From Burkholderiales bacterium (GTDB lineage: Bacteria > Pseudomonadota > Gammaproteobacteria > Burkholderiales > Burkholderiaceae_C): a stretch of DNA of 10,661 bases. The translations under genes were made by a program, and so were the position numbers. The notes beneath the pieces were generated by a model. That model ran no database searches. It had not been told where the DNA came from and saw nothing but the letters and a program-made list of their open reading frames with translations. Positions 6,962 through 10,661 of the stretch are shown here, piece after piece (the stretch's first letter is position 1; every line of letters starts with the position of its first letter). Location of the stretch: the NCBI GenBank assembly GCA_011390055.1, contig JAABTC010000040.1:1-10661 (forward strand), written 5' to 3'.

Positions 6962-7744
6962 ATGGCCGCCGAATCCCTTGTCCTGCAGCAGCAAGATGCT
7001 CGCGGTGTCGTGACGCTGACGCTCAACCGGGCGCAGGCGTACAACGCACTGTCGCAAGCCCTGCTCGAAGCGCTGCAGGCCGCGCTCGACGCGGTGAGCG
7101 CCGACGCCGGCGCGCGCGTGGTCGTCATCGCCGCGGCGGGAAAGGCCTTCTGCGCCGGCCACGATCTCAAGGAGATGCGCGCCGCGCCGTCGCTCGATCA
7201 CTACCAGCGCCTGTTCGCGCAGTGCGGTCGCATGATGATGACGATCCAGAAGCTGCCCGTGCCGGTGATCGCGCGCGTGCAGGGCACCGCCACCGCGGCC
7301 GGCTGCCAGCTGGTGGCGATGTGTGACCTGGCGGTGGCGTCGAGCGACGCGCGCTTTGCCGTGAGCGGTGTCAACCTCGGTCTGTTCTGCTCGACGCCGA
7401 GCGTAGCGCTGTCGCGCAACGTCGCACGCAAGGCCGCATTCGAGATGCTCGTCACCGGCGACTTCATCTCGGCCGAGGAGGCGAAGGCCAAGGGCCTGGT
7501 CAACCGCGTCGTTGCGCCCGAAGCGCTCGATGCGGAGATCGAGCGATTGGTGGCGAGCATCGTCGCCAAGCCGCGCGCGACGATCGCCGCCGGCAAGGGG
7601 CTGTTCTATCGCCAGCTCGAAGTGCCGATCGAGGCGGCGTATGCCGACGCGGGTGACACGATGGCGTGCAACATGATGGACGAGAGCACGCTGGAGGGCG
7701 TGCAGGCGTTCATCGACAAGCGGGCGCCGAGGTGGGCGAGCTGA
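6962..7744 (+). CDS. Crotonase-fold protein, ECHDC3-like, without the canonical hydratase glutamates
   Basis: The 260-residue protein belongs to the enoyl-CoA hydratase/isomerase superfamily. CoA-binding and oxyanion-hole segments are present: LNRAQAYNALS near the N-terminus, AFCAGHDLKEM, and VIARVQGTATAAGCQL. Aligned to rat mitochondrial hydratase, catalytic Glu144 corresponds to Gln116 and Glu164 to Gly136 (segment FAVSGVNLGLFCSTP). This Q/G pattern, GLFCSTP and LLTGD-like spacing match the ECHDC3 branch, whose reaction is not well defined. Standard water addition to an enoyl-CoA by this protein is therefore doubtful. The ATG at 6962 is set by a strong AAGGAGA at 6950-6956. The frame continues upstream into the synthetase only as a shadow. 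It lies 19 nt after the acyl-CoA synthetase stop, so one transcript is likely. Confidence 0.92.
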   Translation: MAAESLVLQQQDARGVVTLTLNRAQAYNALSQALLEALQAALDAVSADAGARVVVIAAAGKAFCAGHDLKEMRAAPSLDHYQRLFAQCGRMMMTIQKLPVPVIARVQGTATAAGCQLVAMCDLAVASSDARFAVSGVNLGLFCSTPSVALSRNVARKAAFEMLVTGDFISAEEAKAKGLVNRVVAPEALDAEIERLVASIVAKPRATIAAGKGLFYRQLEVPIEAAYADAGDTMACNMMDESTLEGVQAFIDKRAPRWAS

Positions 7745-7754
7745 CTGCAACGCG

Positions 7755-8171
7755 CTGATCAAGGGCCTGGCAGGCCAGGCTCACCCGAGCCGCCACGTTG
7801 CCAACTTCTTCCAGAGCTCCGAATCGCACTTGGGCCTTCTCGCGTTGCGAAAGGTTGTGGAACTCGTTGCGCGCGGAGCAAAGCACATTCAGCTTCGGGA
7901 GAGCTTTGCGCAACGTGGGCGGCGGCGGCAGCGAGCAGCCCGCTGATCACGCCCTCGGTGCTGGCGACGCGGACCAGACCTTGCGGCCAGAGGTTTTGTC
8001 CCTGAAAACGCAGCAAGGCGGCATCGGCCTGGGCCTGCATCCCTTGACCCGCCTCGGCGAGCGCCGCGCCGGCGGCGGTGGCCGCATACCGCCCTGCGCG
8101 TCACTCGAACAGGCGCACACCCAGACGCTGTTCCAACGCACGCAGGCGTCTGAACCACCGGCGTTCTTGGT
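7755..8171 (-). pseudogene. Degenerate LysR-family transcriptional regulator
   Basis: The minus strand carries pieces of one LysR-type regulator in different frames. After a damaged helix-turn-helix end (TKNAGG, then RLRALEQRLGVRLFE) comes an in-frame TGA at 8101-8103, where Arg would be expected. The same frame continues with RAGRYAATAAGAALAEAGQG and MQAQADAALLRFQGQ, then LVRVASTEGVISGLLAAAA, the linker and start of the effector domain. Near 7905-7935 the frame shifts, and the domain goes on as LPKLNVLCSARNEFHNLSQRE and VRFGALEEVGNVAARVS. It then stops short next to the crotonase gene, missing most of the effector domain. The first part of the HTH is also absent and is replaced by an IS5 transposase scrap. 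It cannot make a working regulator. It may once have controlled a neighbour, but which one is unknown. Confidence 0.82.
7763..7782 (+). terminator. Possible hairpin after the crotonase gene
   Basis: GCCTGG (7765-7770) and CCAGGC (7775-7780) form a perfect 6-bp stem with a CAGG loop. It is extendable by a G-U and a G-C pair to 8 bp, 18 nt after the stop codon. No T-run follows, so it is at best a non-canonical transcript end. It also overlaps the decayed LysR reading frame, so it may be chance. Confidence 0.3.
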
Positions 8172-8173
8172 CC

Positions 8174-8234
8174 GTGCAGCGCCTCTTCCATTGCCGGATC
8201 GCTCAAGGTGAACCACTGCTGCATGGAAGTGAAT
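8174..8234 (-). mobile_element. Remnant of an IS5-family transposase (N-terminal fragment)
   Basis: Minus-strand codons from 8224 read MQQWFTLSDPAMEEALH, the conserved N-terminal helix of IS5-group transposases (typically IHF-MQQWFxLSDPAMEEALY). Codons for IHF (ATT CAC TTC, 8234-8226) lie immediately before it, offset by one extra C, so the frame is broken. The homology ends at 8174, directly against the LysR pseudogene. No catalytic DDE region or terminal inverted repeats were found, so only a scar of about 60 nt remains. Confidence 0.72.
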
Positions 8235-8238
8235 TCAA

Positions 8239-8322
8239 CTGGACTATCTCAAGGCGGCGCAGTCTGGCGTCAAGGACGCGTTGGCCCGCGGCCTGAGCCT
8301 AGAACGGACCGTGGCTGAACTC
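8239..8322 (+). pseudogene. Possible scrap of a metallo-beta-lactamase-fold hydrolase C-terminal region
   Basis: The plus strand reads LDYLKAAQSGVKDALARGLS followed by LERTVAEL. This resembles the helical tail segment (YL...V..AL..G.SL..TVA) of some MBL-fold hydrolases. There is no metal-binding motif, start codon context or sensible continuation, so it can only be a fragment if real. It is read from a short stretch in a decayed zone and could be chance coding in GC-rich DNA. Confidence 0.22.
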
Positions 8323-8503
8323 AGGACCTGGCAGCGAAGCCTGAGGTCGGGCGAACGTAGGGTTACCGGAAAGCCGTCGTCGGCTGCACGCGCCAAAGCG
8401 AGCTGGGCAAGCAGGCCAAGCTCGCAACGCAGGCATGACACCGCATCAAGGATGCACGGACTCCACCGCCTCCGGAATGTGGCGGCGTGGCGCGTCCTGC
8501 GGC
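8323..8503. other. Non-coding stretch downstream of the minus-strand operon
   Basis: No gene is recognisable. The segment lies just after the end of the CPBP protease gene on the minus strand. A weak CCGCC/GGCGG pairing around 8468-8485 with a 10-nt loop is the only structure noticed. It has no T-tract and is not a convincing terminator. Confidence 0.4.
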
Positions 8504-9184
8504 CTACCAGAACGCCCAGTTTCCCGTCAGCACCACCCACACACCCAGCACGCCGTTGGTCACCGCATGCGCGATGACCGGAAGCCACAGCTTGCCGCTG
8601 CGCACGTAGAGCCAGGCGTAGGCCAGGCCGGCCACGATGGCCGCCAGCCACAAGGTGTGGGCCAGCATGAAGACGAAGGTCGAAAGCACGATCGCCCGAA
8701 GCCCGACGCGCACCGGGTCGACGGTTTCGAATTGCGGCTGCTCGATCCAGCGCATCAGGAAGGAGCGCCAGAAGAGTTCTTCCATCACCGGCACCAGCAA
8801 CGCCGCGCCGACCCAGCGCACGACGATCAGCGGCCAGTCGAGCGTGCCCTGCGCGTTCAACGGCACGAAGCCCGCCGTCGCCTCGCCCAGCACCATCCAG
8901 GGCGCGTCGAGCTGGATCCACAGCAGGAACACGACCACGCCGACGGCCACCGCCAGTGCGGCTTCGCCGAGCGTGGGCAGGTTCTGGCGCGCCAGCTCGC
9001 CGTACTCGCGGCGGTAGAACAGCATCAGCCCGCCGACCGCCAGCACGGTCACGCCATACAGCCAACGCGGGTCGAAGCCCCACGAGCCGTCGGCGGGGGT
9101 GGCGCCGCGCAGCGCGAGCAAGGCCATGAAAAGCGCGAAAGGCAACACCCGCAGCCAGCCGGCGCGGCTCATTGACAAAGCCAT
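8504..9184 (-). CDS. CPBP-family intramembrane metalloprotease (CAAX-protease related)
   Basis: This is a 226-residue polytopic membrane protein of the CPBP/Abi (Rce1-like) family, glutamate intramembrane proteases of the inner membrane. Hydrophobic segments lie at about 11-27, 41-56, 74-91, 118-133, 164-180, 181-195 and 200-219. The three family motifs are complete: EExxxR as Glu135-Glu136-Arg140 (MEELFWR), FxxxH as Phe172-His176 (FMLAH) and HxxxN as His206-Asn210 (HAVTN). The sequence style recalls the CAAX-protease-related subfamily found with exosortase/PEP-CTERM systems, but no exosortase is in the window. The ATG at 9184 lies 13 nt after the rlmJ stop, with GAGGA overlapping that stop as a likely ribosome site. 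ATG 9172 is an alternative. It probably forms the last gene of an operon with rlmJ and the esterase. Its substrate is unknown. Confidence 0.9.
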   Translation of the reverse strand: MALSMSRAGWLRVLPFALFMALLALRGATPADGSWGFDPRWLYGVTVLAVGGLMLFYRREYGELARQNLPTLGEAALAVAVGVVVFLLWIQLDAPWMVLGEATAGFVPLNAQGTLDWPLIVVRWVGAALLVPVMEELFWRSFLMRWIEQPQFETVDPVRVGLRAIVLSTFVFMLAHTLWLAAIVAGLAYAWLYVRSGKLWLPVIAHAVTNGVLGVWVVLTGNWAFW

Positions 9185-9197
9185 CGTTCTCGGATCC

Positions 9198-10049
9198 TCA
9201 AGCGGCCTGCTGCTCGAGCAGGAAGTTGGCCCCGTCGAACTGCCCGAGCGTTTCGACGAGGAAAGGCAGCACGCCCTGCAAGGTCTCGTGCAGGCCGTGC
9301 GGCGGATTGACGACGAACATCGAGCTGCCCAGCAAGCCGTAGCCGCGTGCATCGGGTTCGGCGGTCGTCAGGCGCGCATGCAGCCAGCCGCGGGGCGCAC
9401 CCTTGGCACTGTTCTGCAGCCGCTGCGGCAGTTGCTGCGATTCCAGCGTGCGCAATTGCGGCACCCAGACCAGCACCACGGCCGAGGCGAAGCGCGCCAG
9501 GGTTTCACGCACGGCGGTAAGCACTCGGGCGTAGTCGGACTTCATCTCGTACGACGGGTCGATCAGCACCACGCCGCGGCGCGAGGGCGGCGGCATCTGG
9601 CGCGGCAGGGCTTCGAAGCCGTCGCCGAGGATGACCTCGGTGTTCGGCCGATCGCCGAGGAAGGCGCGCAGGATGCGCTCGTCGGTGGGGTGCAGTTCGT
9701 ACACGCGCAGGCGGTCGTCGGCTCGCAGCAGCAGGTTGGCGAAGGCGGGCGAGCCGGGGTACTGCTCGAGCGAGCCGCCGCCGTTGAACTCGCGCACCAG
9801 CGCGACGTAGTCGGTGAGTGGCGCGGGCAGGTCGTCGCGGTCGTAGAGGCGGCCGATGCCGGCTTCGAACTCGCCTTTCTTCTGGGCGTAGCGGCCCTCG
9901 AGCGAATAGCCGCCGGCGCCGGCGTGGGTGTCGATCAACGAGTACGGCTTGTCTTTCGCCGCCATGTGGCGCAGCACCTGCACCAGCACCAGGTGCTTGA
10001 GCACGTCGGCCGGGTTGCCGGCATGGAAGGCGTGGCGGTAAGCAAGCAT
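9198..10049 (-). CDS. rlmJ: 23S rRNA (adenine-2030-N6)-methyltransferase RlmJ
   Basis: RlmJ methylates N6 of A2030 in 23S rRNA using S-adenosylmethionine. The 283-residue product is close to E. coli RlmJ (280). It opens with the hallmark MLAYRHAFHAGNPADVLKH (1-19), then the SAM-binding loop DTHAGAGGY (40-48), YELHPTDE (117-124) and the catalytic motif Asp164-Pro-Ser-Tyr (IDPSYEMKSDY), and ends with the family-like SSMFVVNPPHGL segment. The usual motif is DPPY, so the second Pro is Ser here. The aspartate and tyrosine are kept. ATG 10049 was chosen because it matches the family N-terminus. The reading frame extends to 10091, but that part overlaps the neighbouring gene's end. The esterase stop lies 32 nt upstream. 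No clear Shine-Dalgarno is seen. Confidence 0.96.
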   Translation of the reverse strand: MLAYRHAFHAGNPADVLKHLVLVQVLRHMAAKDKPYSLIDTHAGAGGYSLEGRYAQKKGEFEAGIGRLYDRDDLPAPLTDYVALVREFNGGGSLEQYPGSPAFANLLLRADDRLRVYELHPTDERILRAFLGDRPNTEVILGDGFEALPRQMPPPSRRGVVLIDPSYEMKSDYARVLTAVRETLARFASAVVLVWVPQLRTLESQQLPQRLQNSAKGAPRGWLHARLTTAEPDARGYGLLGSSMFVVNPPHGLHETLQGVLPFLVETLGQFDGANFLLEQQAA

Positions 10050-10081
10050 TGTTGGCGCACTGTAGCCGGGTCGTTGCGAAC

Positions 10082-10661
10082 TCAGCGCCACAGGCCGGCT
10101 TCGCGCAGGCGCGCCGCCAGGCCTTCGGCGAAGGCGCGGTAACCGGCAGCGTTGGCGTGGATCGCGTCGGAACGCAGGTTGGCATCGCCGAGCACGCGCG
10201 CCCAGCCCCCGCCGTGCAGTGGCACGCCCATCTCGGCGGCCAGGCGCTCGTACAGCGGGTGGTCTTCGAGGCCGGCGCCGAGCCGGGCGGCGACGGTCGG
10301 GCGCGGCACGCCCACCAGCACCACCTGCGCGCCGGCGTCGCGCGCCAGCCCGACGGCACGCCGCAACGACGCCTGGACCGCGTCTTCGGGTAGGCGGCGC
10401 AGGAAATCGTTGCCGCCGGCGCCCAGGATCACCAACGCGGGCCGGTGCTCGGTGAGCAGGGCTGGCAGCCGGGTAAGCACCTGCGCGGCGGTGTCGCCGG
10501 GCACGCCGGCGTTGACGACCTGCCAGCCGGTCAGCCGCGCCAGCTCGGCCGGGTAGGAGGCCCCGTCAGGTGCGCCGGTGCCGTAAGTGATCGAGTCGCC
10601 CACGGCCAGCACGGTGGCGCCTGCGGGCAGGGCCGTGCCGGCGTCTGGCGCGGCGCGCCGG
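10082..10661 (-). CDS. SGNH/GDSL hydrolase, TesA-like arylesterase (5' end beyond right edge)
   Basis: This is a serine hydrolase of the SGNH family, acting on esters or thioesters. All four blocks are visible: block I GDSITYGTG (nucleophile Ser, codon 10592-10594), block II NAGVPGDTAAQ (Gly), block III GAGGND (Asn, codon 10409-10411) and block V SDAIHANAAGY (Asp and His, codons 10166-10168 and 10157-10159). About 193 codons are in the window. The frame is open to the right edge, with RRAAPDAGTALPAGATVLAV ahead of block I, consistent with an export signal or lipoprotein leader lying off the edge. A GTG at 10612 falls only four codons before the GDS motif and is unlikely to be the start. It is the first visible gene of the minus-strand run toward rlmJ. 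The substrate cannot be predicted. Confidence 0.92.
   Translation of the reverse strand, partial: RRAAPDAGTALPAGATVLAVGDSITYGTGAPDGASYPAELARLTGWQVVNAGVPGDTAAQVLTRLPALLTEHRPALVILGAGGNDFLRRLPEDAVQASLRRAVGLARDAGAQVVLVGVPRPTVAARLGAGLEDHPLYERLAAEMGVPLHGGGWARVLGDANLRSDAIHANAAGYRAFAEGLAARLREAGLWR

Noticed and set aside
5095..7170. A 691-codon open frame on the minus strand, antisense to the acyl-CoA synthetase
   Set aside because: This is a shadow frame over a gene with complete ANL motifs. The protein has no recognisable domain and an unnatural composition.
6962..7744. Assignment as DmdD (methylthioacryloyl-CoA hydratase)
   Set aside because: Both catalytic glutamates needed by DmdD-type hydratases are replaced (Gln116, Gly136).
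7798..8211. A 137-codon plus-strand frame across the decayed zone
   Set aside because: The minus strand in the same region reads as LysR fragments. The plus frame shows no family features.
1..10661. tRNA/rRNA genes, CRISPR arrays, prophage, toxin-antitoxin or defence genes
   Set aside because: No direct-repeat/spacer pattern, no tRNA-like cloverleaf and no protein motifs of such systems were found by eye on either strand.

Overview
This is a very GC-rich window of chromosomal character from a betaproteobacterium. The order Burkholderiales (Rubrivivax/Methylibium/Leptothrix-like) is the best guess, from the high GC, the strong third-position G/C bias that opens long antisense ORFs, the recG / queA-tgt arrangement and the style of the proteins. 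No exact species can be named from the sequence alone.

Layout. (1) 1-757, minus strand: the N-terminal 252 residues of the RecG helicase, running off the left edge. (2) 913-3171, plus strand, divergent from recG: queA and tgt, two core steps of queuosine tRNA modification, with a small perfect stem-loop just ahead of the tgt start. (3) 3172-3492: a gap with no convincing gene. (4) 3493-7744, plus strand: four genes in a row. These are a YccU-type CoA-binding protein, an O-acetylhomoserine sulfhydrylase (MetY type) starting 11 nt later, an AMP-forming acyl-CoA synthetase, and a crotonase-fold protein of the ECHDC3 kind that lacks both canonical hydratase glutamates. (5) 7745-8503: a decayed zone. 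It holds a LysR-family regulator pseudogene (in-frame stop plus frameshifts, no HTH start), a short remnant of an IS5-type transposase abutting it, and a possible scrap of a metallo-beta-lactamase-fold protein. (6) 8504-10661, minus strand: a likely operon read right to left, consisting of an SGNH/GDSL esterase (5' end beyond the window), RlmJ (23S rRNA m6A methyltransferase) and a CPBP-family membrane metalloprotease.

How the genes fit together. queA and tgt act in one pathway: Tgt swaps G34 for preQ1 and QueA then builds epoxyqueuosine. The CoA-binding/metY pair points to sulfur assimilation into homocysteine or methionine. The acyl-CoA synthetase and crotonase-like gene probably act on one carboxylic acid or acyl-CoA, which is unknown. 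A link between the two halves through methylthio-acid breakdown and methanethiol re-assimilation is possible but speculative.

Novelty. Most of the window is ordinary housekeeping DNA, and I see no new defence, mobile or CRISPR-like system. The points most worth a second look are the active-site-altered crotonase beside the acyl-CoA synthetase and metY, and the IS5/LysR scar.
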